Below are positions 10,577 through 22,708 of a stretch of 64,000 nt of DNA, piece after piece (the first letter of the stretch is position 1; the number at the start of each line of letters is the position of its first letter). The stretch covers positions 31,750,172-31,814,171 of the forward strand of contig NC_052516.1 in the NCBI RefSeq assembly GCF_014356525.2, read 5' to 3'. The DNA comes from Nilaparvata lugens (taxonomy: Eukaryota > Arthropoda > Insecta > Hemiptera > Delphacidae). The notes under the pieces were generated by a model. The model made no database searches, was not told where the DNA came from, and saw nothing but the letters and a program-made list of their open reading frames with translations. The translations under genes were made by a program, and so were the position numbers.

Positions 10577-11170
10577 CTTCTACTTACTTCTTCTTCTTCT
10601 TCTTCTACTTACTTCTTCTTCTTCTTCTTCTCTTCTTTTCTTCCACTTACTTATTCTACTTTTTCTTCCTCTTCATCATCTTCTTCTTCTTCTTCTTTCT
10701 TCTTCTTCTTCTTCTTCTTCTTCTTCTTCTTCTTCTCTTCTTCTTCTCTTCTCTTCTTCTTCTTCTTCTCTTCTTCTTCTTTTCTTCCACTTACTTATTC
10801 TACTTTTTCTTCCTCTTCATCATCTTCTTCTTCTCTCTTCTTCTACTTACTTCTTCTTCTTCTACTTTTTCTTCCTCTTCATCATCTTCTTCTTCTTCTT
10901 CATCTTCTTTTTCTTTTCTCCTCCCCCCTTCTCTTCTTCTTCATCTTCTCCTTCTTCTTCTTCTTCTTCTTCTTCTCTTCTTTCTTCTTCTTCTTCTTCT
11001 TCTTCTTCTTCTTCTTTCTTCTTCTTCTTCTTCTTCTTCTCTTCTTCTTCTTCTTCTTCTTCTTCTTCTTCTTCTTCTTCTTCTTCTTCTTCTTCTTCTT
11101 CTTCTTCTTCTTCTTCTATTCTTCTTCTCTTCTTCTTCTTCTTCATCCTCCTCTCCTCCTCTTTCACATC
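10485..11170 (+). repeat. (CTT)n polypyrimidine microsatellite
   Basis: About 690 bases are almost pure CTT/TTC repeats interrupted by short 'ctacttac' and 'cctcttcatcatc' units. The Lys/Glu-rich minus-strand ORF in it is an artefact of the repeat. Such tracts can form triplexes and are hard to assemble. Confidence 0.95.
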
Positions 11171-11577
11171 ATTCTTCTCTTCTGATACTGACTGGTCTTT
11201 TTCCTTCTTGGTTGCCAGTTATGGTCCAGAGATTATTTAGGGGTCAGTGATTCCTTGTGTTAATTCATACATCACACACAGTCATATTATGACCAGAATA
11301 TCCAAGTTTTGTCTCCATTCTGCTATGAGAATATACAATAAAATACAGCTGTTATGGTGAATGTGATATTTTCGAGCTCAAAATTTAAGTGTTTTTATTC
11401 TTTATTTTGTAAATTTATAGTTGTTTCATGTTTTAAAAAACTTTTATTATAATCCATCCAAATTTAAAATTGTTTGTTTTATTCTAATTTATATTTTAGA
11501 TTGTGATTTGGTGTAGAAATTGAATGGACATAACCTATATATTTGGACAATTTAAAACTAAATTAGGAAATTGAAGA
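11171..11577. other. Non-coding flank between microsatellite and satellite
   Basis: No gene or repeat was recognised in this stretch. Confidence 0.3.
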
Positions 11578-11672
11578 AGTTTTAGGCAATAGCCTGTTTT
11601 TTTCTTTTCCGATTCTTGTATTTTTTTGCTAACCTTATAAATAAAATAAATAAATAAATAAATAAATAACTT
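11578..11672 (+). repeat. LINE-type 3' tail with (AAATA)n
   Basis: 'gttttaggcaatagcctgt' precedes an 'aaataaataaataaataaat' tail. It is homologous to the tail at 9541-9640. Confidence 0.5.
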
Positions 11673-11709
11673 ATAATATTATGAGAATAATATGAATTGA
11701 GATTAAGTT

Positions 11710-14700
11710 CTGGCCAAAAAATTCAAGTTTTCAATTATGCTTAAACTAAGATTTAGTTATGTTTCAAATCTGCTCAAACTGACATTAAAGTTTCATTCTG
11801 CTCAAACTAAGTTTGGAGTTAGGTCTCAATCCATAATCCAAGACTCAATTTTGATCAAACTAAGATTAAGTTATGTTTTAATTTTGCTCAAACTGAGGTT
11901 CAAGTTGCTAAAAATGAGTTTGGAGTTTATCTAGGTCTCAATCCTATAATCCAAGTCTTAATTTTGATCAAATGAGATATGTTATGTTCTAATTCTGCTT
12001 AAACTGAGGTCAAGTTTCAAGTTACTCAAACTGAGTTTAAAGTTTATCTAGGACTCAATCCTATAATCCAAGTCTTAATTGATCAAACTAAGATTAAGTT
12101 ATGTTTTAATTTTGCTCAAACTGAGGTTCAAGCTGCTTAAACTGAGTTTGGAGTTTGTCTAGGTCTCAATCCATAATCCAAGACTCATTTTGATCAAACT
12201 AGATTAAGCTACCTATGTTTTAATTTTGCTCAAACTGAGGTTCAAGCTGCTAAAACTGAGTTTGGAGTTTGTCTAGGTCTCAATCCTATAATCCAAGACT
12301 CAATTTTGATCAAACTAAGATTAAGCTACCTATGTTTTAATTTTGCTCAAACTGAGGTTCAAGCTGCTAAAACTGAGTTTGGAGTTTGTCTAGGTCTCAT
12401 CCTATAATCCAAGGACTCAATTTTGATCAAACTAGATAAGCTACCTATGTTTTAATTTTGCTCAAACTGAGGTTCAAGCTGCTAAAACTGAGTTTGGAGT
12501 TGTCTAGGTCTCAATCCTATAATCCAAGACTCAATTTTGATCAAACTAAGATTAAGCTACCTATGTTTTAATTTTGCTCAAACTGAGGTTCAAGCTGCTA
12601 AAACTGAGTTGGAGTTTGTCTAGGTCTCAATCCTATATCCAAGACTCATTTTGATCAAACTAAGATTAAGTTATGTTTTAATTTTGCTCAAACTGAGGTT
12701 CAAGTTGCTAAAACTGAGTTTGGAGTTTATCTAGGTCTCAATCTATAATCCAAGTCTTAATTTTGATCAAATTGAGATTATGTTATGTTCTAATTCTGCT
12801 TAAACTGAGGTCAAGTTTCAAGTTACTCAAACTGAGTTTAAAGTTTATCTAGGACTCAATCCTATAATCCAAGTCTTAATTTTGATCAAACTAAGATTAA
12901 GTTATGTTTTAATTTTGCTCAAACTGAGGTTCAAGCTGCTAAAACTGAGTTTGGAGTTTGTCTAGGTCTCAATCCTATAATCCAAGACTCAATTTTGATC
13001 AAACTAAGATTAAGCTACCTATGTTTTAATTTTGCTCAAACTGAGGTTCAAGCTGCTAAAATGAGTTGGAGTTTGTCTAGGTCTCAATCCTATAATCCAA
13101 GACTCAATTTTGATCAAACTAAGAAGCTACCTATGTTTTAATTTTGCTCAAACTGAGGTTCAAGCTGCTAAAACTGAGTTGGAGTTTGTCTAGGTCTCAA
13201 TCCTATAATCCAAGACTCAATTTTGATCAAACTAGATTAAGTTATGTTTTAATTTTGCTCAAACTGAGGTTCAAGTTGCTAAAACTGAGTTTGGAGTTTA
13301 TCTAGGTCTCAATCCATAATCCAAGTCTTAATTTTGATCAAATTGAGATTATGTTATGTCTAATTCTGCTTAAACTGAGGTCAAGTTTCAAGCTGCTAAA
13401 ACTGAGTTTGGAGTTTGTCTAGGTCTCAATCCTATAATCCAAGACTCAATTTTGATCAAACTAAGATTAAGCTACCTATGTTTTAATTTTGCTCAACTGA
13501 GGTTCAAGCTGCTAAAACTGAGTTTGGAGTTTGTCTAGGTCTCATCCTATAATCCAAGACTCAATTTTGATCAAACTAAGATTAGTTATGTTTTAATTTT
13601 GCTCAACTGAGGTTCAAGCTGCTAAAACTGAGTTTGGAGTTTATCTAGGTCTCAATCCTATAATCCAAGTCTTAATTTTGATCAAATTGAGATTATGTTA
13701 TGTTCTAATTCTGCTTAAACTGAGGTCAAGTTTCAAGGTACTCAAACTGAGTTTAAAGTTTATCTAGGACTCAATCCTATAATCCAAGTCTTAATTTTGA
13801 TCAAACTAAGATTAAGTTATGTTTTAATTTTGCTCAAACTGAGGTTCAGCTGCTAAAACTGAGTTTGGAGTTTGTCTAGGTCTCAATCCTATAATCCAAG
13901 ACTCAATTTTGATCAAACTAAGATTAGCTACCTATGTTTTAATTTTGCTCAAACTGAGGTTCAAGCTGCTAAAACTGAGTTTGGAGTTTGTCTAGGTCTC
14001 AATCCTATAATCCAAGACTCAATTTTGATCAAACTAAGATAAGTTATGTTTTAATTTTGCTCAAACTGAGGTTCAAGCTGCTAAAACTGAGTTTGGAGTT
14101 TGTCTAGGTCTCAATCCTATAATCCAAGACTCAATTTTGATCAACTAAGATTAAGCTACCTATGTTTTAATTTTGCTCAAACTGAGGTTCAAGCTGCTAA
14201 AACTGAGTTGGAGTTTGTCTAGGTCTCAATCCTATAATCCAAGACTCAATTTTGATCAAACTAAGATTAAGCTACCTATGTTTTAATTTTGCTCAACTGA
14301 GGTTCAAGCTGCTAAAACTGAGTTTGGAGTTTGTCTAGGTCTCAATCCTATAATCCAAGACTCAATTTTGATCAAACTAAGATTAAGCTACCTATGTTTT
14401 AATTTTGCTCAAACTGAGTTCAAGCTGCTAAAAATGAGTTTGGAGTTTGTCTAGGTCTCAATCCTATAATCCAAGACTCAATTTTGATCAAACTAAGATA
14501 AGTTATGTTTTAATTTTGCTCAAACTGAGGTTCAAGTTGCTAAAACTGAGTTTGGAGTTTATCTAGGTCTCAATCCTATAATCCAAGTCTTATTTTGATC
14601 AAATGAGATTATGTTATGTTCTAATTCTGCTTAAACTGAGGTCAAGTTTCAAGTTACTCAAACTGAGTTTAAAGTTTATCTAGGACTCAATCCTATAATC

Positions 14701-16190
14701 CAAGTCTTAATTTTGATCAAACTAAGATTAAGTTATGTTTTAATTTTGCTCAAACTGAGGTTCAAGCTGCTAAAACTGAGTTTGGAGTTGTCTAGGTCTC
14801 AATCCTATAATCCAAGACTCAATTTTGATCAAACTAAGATTAAGCTACCTATGTTTTAATTTTGCTCAAACTGAGGTTCAAGCTGCTAAAACTGAGTTTG
14901 GAGTTTGTCTAGGTCTCAATCCTATAATCCAAGACTCAATTTTGATCAAACTAAGATTAAGCTACCTATGTTTTAATTTTGCTCAAACTGAGGTTCAAGC
15001 TGCTAAAACTGAGTTTGGAGTTTGTCTAGGTCTCAATCCTATAATCCAAGACTCAATCTTGATCAAACTAAGATCAAGTTATGTTTTAATTTTGCTCAAA
15101 CTGAGGTTTAAGTTGCTAAAACTGAGTTTGGAGTTTATCTAGGTCTCAATCCTATAATCTAAGTCTCAATTTTGATCAAACTAAGATTAAGCTACCTATG
15201 TTTTAATTTTGCTCAAACTGAGGTTCAAGCTGCTAAAACTGAGTTTGGAGTTTGTCTAGGTCTCAATCCTATAATCCAAGACTCAATCTTGATCAAACTA
15301 AGATCAAGTTATGTTTTAATTTTGCTCAAACTGAGGTTTAAGTTGCTAAAACTGAGTTTGGAGTTTATCTAGGTCTCAACTATAATCCAAGTCTTAATTT
15401 TGATCAAACTAAGATTAAGTTATGTTTTAATTTTGCTCAAACTGAGGTTCAAGCTGCTAAAACTGAGTTTGGAGTTTGTCTAGGTCTCAATCCTATAATC
15501 CAAGACTCAATTTTGATCAAACTAAGATTAAGCTACCTATGTTTTAATTTTGCTCAAACTGAGGTTCAAGCTGCTAAAACTGAGTTTGGAGTTTGTCTAG
15601 GTCTCAATCCTATAATCCAAGACTCAATTTTGATCAAACTAAGATTAAGCTACCTATGTTTTAATTTTGCTCAAACTGAGGTTCAAGCTGCTAAAACTGA
15701 GTTTGGAGTTTGTCTAGGTCTCAATCCTATAATCCAAGACTCAATCTTGATCAAACTAAGATCAAGTTATGTTTTAATTTTGCTCAAACTGAGGTTTAAG
15801 TTGCTAAAACTGAGTTTGGAGTTTATCTAGGTCTCAATCCTATAATCTAAGTCTCAATTTTGATCAAACTAAGATTAAGCTACCTATGTTTTAATTTTGC
15901 TCAAACTGAGGTTCAAGCTGCTAAAACTGAGTTTGGAGTTTGTCTAGGTCTCAATCCTATAATCCAAGACTCAATCTTGATCAACTAAGATCAAGTTATG
16001 TTTTAATTTTGCTCAAACTGAGGTTTAAGTTGCTAAAACTGAGTTGGAGTTTATCTAGGTCTCAATCCTATAATCTAAGTCTCAATTTTGATCAAATTGA
16101 GATTATGTTATGTTTTAATTCTGCTTAAACTGAGGTTTAAGTTCCAATCTGCTAAAACTGAGTTTGGAGTTATCTAGGTCTAATAAATCC
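11710..16190 (+). repeat. Satellite DNA array, ~117/113 bp monomers
   Basis: Roughly 39 head-to-tail monomers start at 'ttgatcaaactaagatta'. The long form is 117 bases (for example, the gatc sites at 14827 and 14944) and carries 'aagctacctatg'; the short form has 'aagttatg' and is 4 bases shorter. A third, more diverged type ('gatcaaattgagattatg') recurs at about 11966, 12765, 13336, 13680, 14597 and 16090. Because 117 is divisible by three, one frame stays open across units and yields repetitive ORFs of up to 105 codons. These are not genes. Many one-base deletions separate monomers. Confidence 0.95.
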
Positions 16191-16472
16191 AAGCCGATCT
16201 ATAGTTTCAATTATATTTCATGTTAATATCTGTCAAGATTCTTTAATGTTACAGAGTGTAACAATATTATGTTAATGAATGAATGTTAATAACATTACAA
16301 ATGTCAATGCTGAGCTCCATATATGACACACTAGTTTAATCAAACAGAAAAATATGTTTCTTCAATTTCACTTTCCATTTCGAACTGCTTGTTAATGATC
16401 ACTTTCCAATAATCACATTACGACATAGCTTTCAATTCTCTATGCTGCTACGCAAGCAAGCACTCTAACCAT

Positions 16473-16645
16473 ATCACTCCCGTGTTATCGGATGGACACG
16501 TTAACTGTCGGCCCCGGCTGAAGTATGACAATCGTAAGGCCCATTGACGGCTTAAATTAGAATAGAATAGAATAGAATGACTGCCTTTATTTTATATCTG
16601 GGAGGGCGAAGTTAGGGCGCAGTCGGCCCTCTCTTACACTTAACC
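16473..16645. mobile_element. Retroelement 3'-end fragments inserted at the satellite edge
   Basis: The first half ('cggatggacacgtta', 'ggccccggctg') is related to the LINE-like end at 6890-7058. The second half starts with an (AATAG)n run and reads 'ctgcctttattttatatctg', like a 5-mer-tailed element in reverse orientation. A satellite fragment follows at 16648, so these sequences interrupt the array. Confidence 0.5.
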
Positions 16646-16647
16646 CT

Positions 16648-16720
16648 CAAATCCTATAATCCAAGTCTCAATTTTGATCAAATTGAGATTATGTTATGTT
16701 CTAATTCTGCTTAAACTAAA
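16648..16720 (+). repeat. Detached satellite monomer fragment
   Basis: It matches the diverged monomer type of the main array ('ataatccaagtctcaatttt', 'gatcaaattgagattatg', 'ctaattctgcttaaact'). It is separated from the array by ~450 bases of other sequence. Confidence 0.8.
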
Positions 16721-16980
16721 TCCTGAATTATATATTCAGGCGGTGGGACCTTCCCGCAAGGGACTCCGCACCAACAAAAGCCATACGAATTTACTTTACT
16801 TATAGCTTTTAATTATAAAAATAGACTGCTATGTAGTGATTGCAGCATTGAAAATAAGTTTCAAATGAACTTTGAACCAAAATACATCAATATCCATGTG
16901 AATTGTAATACTGTAGATATACCTAGTGTTTAAATAAGAATGACCCAATTTTAAATAGTTACATTTATTTAAAAAAGATG

Positions 16981-17023
16981 GTGTACACCACGGTATTTAG
17001 ATGAAAATATCCGTGGTGTACAC
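16981..17023. repeat. Perfect short inverted repeat
   Basis: Arms 'gtgtacaccacgg' (16981-16993) and 'ccgtggtgtacac' (17011-17023) flank a 17-base spacer. Confidence 0.85.
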
Positions 17024-17048
17024 AAACCAGGATAGCTGATGCAGTGTA

Positions 17049-17402
17049 AAGGGTCCCATACACTAGGGAACTTGGATCGGCAAACTTGGTTCGGGGAGCC
17101 AAGTTGGTGTAGGATTTGACCCACACACTGTAGTGGGGAGAGCGAACAACCGTTCGTTACTTCAGTGTCTTTCGGGGTCTGGAGATGAGCGTTTCAAAGT
17201 TTGCAGCTGCTGTGGGAAGAAAATATATTGAATATAATTATATCGACAGAATACATCGCCCTGGCGGACGAACCGAACAAAGTTTTTTAATTCAGATTGA
17301 AGACCAAATTCGTCACGAATTTGGTTCGCGGTTTGCCAATTTTCCACATACACTGGAGAACTTGTTTGCAAGAACCAAGTTCCCTAGTGTATGGAGCCCT
17401 TA
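17049..17402. mobile_element. MITE with ~25-base terminal inverted repeats
   Basis: The left end 'catacactagggaacttgg' is complementary to the right end 'ccaagttccctagtgtatg'. Further imperfect complementarity extends inwards ('ttcgtcacgaatttggttcg' inside). The ~350-base interior has only overlapping frames in both directions, as expected of palindromic DNA. The superfamily is not assigned. Confidence 0.7.
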
Positions 17403-17409
17403 ACTACAG

Positions 17410-17508
17410 TCCAAGAAGACAGACATCTTGCGAACAGTCTGGGATGAATTTGGCTACCGTCTAGATGTCGTCCGAGCCTCAAAAGGAGGGCACATAGAAC
17501 ACTTATAA
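17410..17508 (+). pseudogene. Possible C-terminal fragment of a DNA transposase
   Basis: A 33-codon open frame ending in TAA reads '…TVWDEFGYRLDVVRASKGG' and ends 'HIEHL'. This resembles the end of mariner/Tc-like transposase-related ORFs often annotated in insects. It begins directly after the right end of the MITE. The match is from recall, and the fragment is too short to be sure. Confidence 0.35.
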
Positions 17509-17705
17509 TACATCATCATAAACTCGATACTTCTGTGAGTAATTGATGTAAAATTGTTTTTTGCTGTATTGTATTGTGTTGACTGGCCTATATGTCAAAT
17601 TGTGATGTAGTATACTATTGAGGCTAATAATGATATTCTATTCTATTTATCTGCATCATTTTTTAAAATAAATATAATTGTTTAAAATTAGGTCTTTATT
17701 TTTAC

Positions 17706-18512
17706 TTTCCTTGCCCTATTACCATAGGTAAGGAAAGTATTGCTTTCCGAAAAAAATTAAGGTACCCCAATTTCTAATTTTCTATACGTTTCAAGGTCCC
17801 TGAGTCCAAAAACTGGTTTTTGGGTATTGGTCTGTATGTCTGTATGTGTGTGTGTGTGTATGAGTGTATGTGCGTCTGTGTACACGATATCTCATCTCCC
17901 AATTAACGGAATGATGAAATTTGGAACGAACTAAAGGTCCTTACACAATAAGGATCCGACACGAACAATTTCGATCAAATGCAATTCAAGATGGCGGCTA
18001 AAATGGCGAAAATGTTGTTAAAAACAGGTTTTTCGTGATTTTCTCGGAAACGGCTCCAACGATTTTGATCAAATTCATACCTAAAATAGTCATCGATAAG
18101 CTCTATCAACTGCCACAAGTCCCATATCTGTAAAAAATCAGGAGCTCCGCCCCATCAATGCAGATAGATTCCCAATTATCAGGCTTCAGATACAATTGAA
18201 ACAAAAAAAAATCAAGTGGAGTAGATTGAGCATGAAAATCTCTACATTTATGTTCAGTAACATTTTCACCTAAAATTGAAAATAAGCTTTAAATTCGAGA
18301 AAATGTGATTATTCATTTGCAAATTATTGTTGATTCTATAAATCATTCACTATGAAGAGATAGCAGACCTCATGGTGTCTCCAGCGTTATTACCCTGTCA
18401 CCAGCTGGCTCAAATCACTGAATAGTAGACTTGAGATGCGCGGGAACACTAGCGTCAGGTAAACTTTCATAACGGCAAGGAAAGTTGTGTGAGTGCGCCA
18501 CACCAGATTTTT
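17706..18512 (+). repeat. Dispersed repeat family A, copy 2 (complete)
   Basis: The copy runs from 'ttgccctattaccataggta' to 'gtgagtgcgccacaccaga'. It has a short (TG)n run near 17837 and the 'caagatggcggct' block near 17987. It is essentially colinear with copy 1 and copy 3. Confidence 0.85.
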
Positions 18513-19081
18513 AATTATTCTTTTTGAAACACTCGGAATATTGAAGATAATGATTTGAGGTAAATTTGATTGAAGCTTCAAGAATAGTAGATAATATCAT
18601 GTTATATTCTTAATAAATATTTTATATATGGTACATATTAAAACATCAATCTATGCTAATATTACAGTGGTATATTATGTTGATTAGAATTATCACTTTT
18701 TATTTATTAATTACTAACATTTTCCATTATTATTCAGTTATCATAGCTCAACATTAGTAGACTGTCTACTAACTTTGATCATAGCCTACTATTTATGTTA
18801 CTGGTTTAGAATTAAGTCACTATGATAACACTGTTAAGATGACTGATGAATTTATTTTTTTCATTTGTATAAATTGAAAAATGATAAGCCATAATTTATG
18901 AATTATTATAATGTTCAATACCTCGTGCAAGCTTCTATCAATAATTATTGTTATAAATTATTTTATATGTATTTGATATTATATGATATTAATAGTTGTA
19001 ACAAATATTGTAGAAAATACATAGTAGAAAATAGACTTATACACTAGTTCTCAAAAGAATACGACTTTTGCTAGAAGTTTA
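18513..19081. other. AT-rich non-coding sequence
   Basis: No gene or recognised repeat was found. Confidence 0.3.
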
Positions 19082-19320
19082 CCATAGAGAAACAATAGCG
19101 TAAATAGAGATTATCTCAAACCGATTACTTTTGATTATTGTCGAATTTTACAGTTTTGTTGGGGTGAGAGTGTATGAACGGCACAATATGAGAGACTACC
19201 AGCGTCATAAAGCTTCACAGGAAAGAACAACGTGGACTATCAGCTTGAGATAACAGTAAAAGTTGCGATCTAAACGCCCTACACCATGGGATATCCACTT
19301 ACGCTATTGTTTATCTATGG
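19082..19320. mobile_element. MITE family E, copy 1, long terminal inverted repeats
   Basis: The ends are 'ccatagagaaacaatagcg' and 'cgctattgtttatctatgg'. Complementarity continues inward with 'gattatctcaaaccg' against 'cagcttgagataaca'. A second copy is at 21638-21901; the shared core is 'gagactaccagcgtca'. No ORF is present. Confidence 0.8.
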
Positions 19321-19539
19321 TTTTACTATTTACTCTTCTAAAGTTTTATTCTATTTTGTTAATGCCTCTATTTGAACTCGTTAGTAATAACTATAAAAAT
19401 ATAACAAGCTACTTGTAATTTCTGGTTGTGTTACAGCCAGTTGTAGAAATGCTGATCTTTTAGTAATGTGAACAATAATTAATAATAAATAATATAATTG
19501 TGAATAAAAATACAACACCATAAATACAATATCATAAAG
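19321..19539. other. Non-coding spacer
   Basis: Nothing was recognised. Confidence 0.3.
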
Positions 19540-19862
19540 GCCCGGTTGCACGAAATCTGGTTACATTTTAATCATGATTAATTTCATAGAAGAACTAATC
19601 AGAGAAGGCTTAGAAATAGAAAGAAAGATAAAAATCTTAGTAGGTACCCTTTTTTGAAATATTTAATCACAACCTAAGTAATTAAATACCTAAGATTAAA
19701 TATTTCAAAAAAGGGTACTAAGATTTTATTTCTATTTCTATAAAAGTAGCCCTATACAGAAAAGAGATAAACAGAGAAGGCTTATTTGAAAAAAGGTTTC
19801 TCTGATTGGTTCTCGTGGAATTAATTACGATTAAAATTTAACCGGCTTTTGTGAAACCGGCA
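19540..19862. mobile_element. MITE family D, copy 2, with a nested hairpin
   Basis: The outer ends are 'cccggttgcacg' and 'gtgaaaccgg'. Inside lies a second palindrome at about 19628-19740: 'aaaatcttagta' and 'cccttttttgaaatattt' pair with 'aaatatttcaaaaaaggg' and 'tactaagatttt'. The nested part extends the element beyond the ~140-base copy at 24419-24556. Sequence like the nested part recurs at about 34212-34290. Confidence 0.7.
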
Positions 19863-20689
19863 TATAGTGTTGTAAAATATCATAAAAAGCGGTGGATATA
19901 TAGTTATATGCTGTATCGAATATATGATATAAATGAGAACTCGATATATGTGTAGTAATATAAATATAGGTGTAACGAGTAGGCCTGTATTAGGTAGTAG
20001 GCCATATAGATATAAATAATATACTGTAGGACATAATATATAAATTAAGAATAAAAGCTCTTAATATTGTGATTTTCTCCTTAGATCGATGATGAATCCT
20101 GGTTGAGAATATGGATAATAATACTGTACTATAATGAACATATTTTTTGAGTAATTAATTAAATATCTGATACAGAAACTAGAATGATATAGAAGAAATT
20201 TGAGAAATAAGGTAGAGTCTGAATGGTCTAACATAAGATAAGTTGCTTTGTTGTAAAACTTCTTTTCCAATATTAATCTAAACTCTTAGTCAAAAGGTTT
20301 TTAATTCAAAGATTAGATAAATGCTTGCTAATGTCTAGCTTGAAGCATAAAGTAAAGAAATATTTATTAATTATTTATTTAATATTTAAAATCAGTGGTT
20401 TTTTGACAATATCTTAGTCTTTTTCATTCAATAAATATTTATTAACTCTGTCATCTCTGCTTGAAGTTACTGATCTACAAATTAGATTATTGCAGAAAAA
20501 TATTATTCGTAATAGTGTAATTAACCAGAATAAGTTGAAACAAATAATAAAACCATTATGAACTCACAATAAAATAACATTTTAATAAACTTTTGCAGTG
20601 AGAAGGTAGAGCTCAATTTTGTTAGAAACTTTGAATAGTTTGTAAAATTATTGCAGAAAATATATAAACGATTATTCATGATAATAGTG
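19863..20689. other. AT-rich non-coding sequence
   Basis: No gene was recognised. The short minus-strand frames here have no similarity that I can name. Confidence 0.3.
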
Positions 20690-21130
20690 CACAAAAATAC
20701 ACTCAAAACTAAAACAAAATTGTGCTAATCAAAGAAATATACTGAGGAACTCATTTTTGGCAAGAAAATAATTGGAATTTATTGCAAGAATATCGCAATT
20801 AATAATTGAAACAATGAGCTGATTTGGCAAGAAAATAATTAGAATTTATTACAAAAATCGCAATTAATATTTGAAATAATGAGCTGATTTATACCCTTAG
20901 GAACAAAAATAATTGCTCAAAAACACACTCAACAACTAAACTAGATTTGTGCAAATCAGTCAATTTCACTGAGGAACTAATTTTTGGTAAAATAATGATT
21001 GGAATTCATTGCAAAATATAATCTCAAATATGCTACGTATGAGATTTTGCTCAAAAATACAGTAAAAAACAATTGTGCAAGTCAAAAACTTAGCTGAGGA
21101 ACTCATTTTTGGCAAGTAAATTCGACTAAA
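20690..21130. repeat. Diverged tandem repeats
   Basis: Units containing 'actgaggaac', 'atttttggcaag' and 'ataattggaatt' recur four to five times at irregular spacing, with many substitutions. This is an old, decayed local duplication. Confidence 0.55.
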
Positions 21131-21637
21131 AAATATCAAAATTGCTACAAAAACCCTAAACACTGTGCGCGTAAATTTCTAGTTGACAAAAATAGGAGTA
21201 GGATAATTTTTATCACATTTTGGCATCACCGTAACTAGTTTCAAAAAAGGTCTAGTTCATTAGAAAAACTAGACATGGAAGAATAATAATTTTCATCCGG
21301 AAAACCCGCTCTGAAAATGTGCGTGAACAATTTCCACAACCTTTTGTGTTAATGAACATACATGTTCAATTTTCTATAAAATTTTTAGTTTGGTTGGAAA
21401 GTTTTCTTTAGTTGTTCAACTCTCAATGAGGACTTCGTTTCAGGAAACAGTGCAGTGTCTCGATTTTTCGGAGTCCTGAAAAACAGAGAATAAAGGAACA
21501 TTATAAGTAAATCTGATTATAATCTCGTTAGACAATATGTTATGTTGGGACACACATTTTGATGATCTCTGTAAAAAGCTTTCATGAGTTATTTTTATTG
21601 AGGAAATTAAGAAACTGTGTGAATAATGAGGTACTAG
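21131..21637. other. Non-coding sequence
   Basis: Nothing was recognised in this interval. Confidence 0.3.
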
Positions 21638-21901
21638 CATAGAGAAACAATAGCATAAGTAGATATCCATGGTATAGGGCGTTTATGTCGCAACTTTCAC
21701 TGTTATCTCAAGCCGATTACTGTCGATTTTTACTGTTTTGACCGGGTAAGAGTGTATGAACAGCACAATATTAGAGACTACCAGCGTCAAAAAGCTTCAC
21801 AGGAAAGAACTACATGGACTATCAGCTTGAGATAGCAGTAAAGTTGTTACATAAACGGCCTATACCATGGGATATCTATTTATGCTATTGTTTCTCTATG
21901 G
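21638..21901. mobile_element. MITE family E, copy 2
   Basis: The ends are 'catagagaaacaatagcata' and 'tatgctattgtttctctatg'. The complementary arms extend for ~80 bases, including 'gatatccatggtatagg' against 'cctataccatgggatat'. The core 'gagactaccagcgtca' is shared with copy 1, but this copy keeps longer arms. Confidence 0.85.
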
Positions 21902-22108
21902 TATTAGTCACTACATAATTATTTTGGCCTTTTCCATGTTCATTTATTTTATTTTGTTTAATTCTTATATTTGTTTAACACTGTAACCATACTAATCAAG
22001 AGAATAAAAATGCATATGGAACATGAACGACCCCACACTGTAGTAACTCAGGGGTTGTTTAAAACGATATTTTTCCACATTTTCAGTTATATATTGTAAT
22101 GTGATTTT

Positions 22109-22540
22109 TTGGAAATTTCAATTTATGTTATCGAGCACGTCTTTCATTTGGAAAAACGAGCTATCAGAACAATTTGTAATATAAAAAACTATGTATCCTA
22201 TAGAACTTATTTTACAAATCTAAAAATAATGACTTTGGTATGTATCTTCATTTTTCAAAACTTGATTCATGTCAAGGAAAATTTAAATCAGTTCACTTCC
22301 AATGATACTGTTTCATACGAGACATAGATATGACTTAATAGAATTTGTCATGTGAGTTATATCATTGAATTAAACTTGATTTGATTTGGTTAGTCTAAGC
22401 AAAACATTAAAAAGCCACAGTTATCTACAATGTAAACTGTATAACAGGCTTCCTTTATCCATTAGATTGTTGGCGCTAAACATTAAAAGAACTATTGCTG
22501 GATGGCTTAACGTTAGAGGATATTATTCAGCAGATGAGTA
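22109..22540 (+). pseudogene. LINE ORF2 C-terminal fragment
   Basis: The first 73 codons read 'HVFHLEKRAIRTICNI', then 'LKIMTLVCIFIFQNLIHVK', typical of the region after the reverse transcriptase domain in Jockey/CR1-type LINEs. About 160 bases later another frame gives 'TIAGWLNVRGYYSADE', which fits the extreme C-terminus of the same protein. The copy is 5'-truncated and frameshifted. An AATAAA-containing 3' end follows near 22660. Confidence 0.65.
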
Positions 22541-22708
22541 GTATCTAAATCGTTGGTAATTATTTTATAAATCTGACAAATTAACTCAATTATTTAAAAG
22601 ATGAAAATAGTTTTAAAACGACGTTGCCTACTGTAAACTTGTTTCATTTTATGGCAAATAAAGATCTTGTATTATTGTAATATATTCCACACTTATATCT
22701 TGGGAGCA

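Noticed and set aside
10862..11167. 101-codon Glu/Lys-rich ORF
   Set aside because: It is entirely a product of the CTT microsatellite on the opposite strand.
14825..16128. Repetitive ORFs of 62-105 codons in the satellite
   Set aside because: The 117-base period is divisible by three, so an open frame persists without selection; most monomers break it by indels.
11710..16190. CRISPR array
   Set aside because: The units are contiguous near-identical monomers without unique spacers, in eukaryotic DNA.
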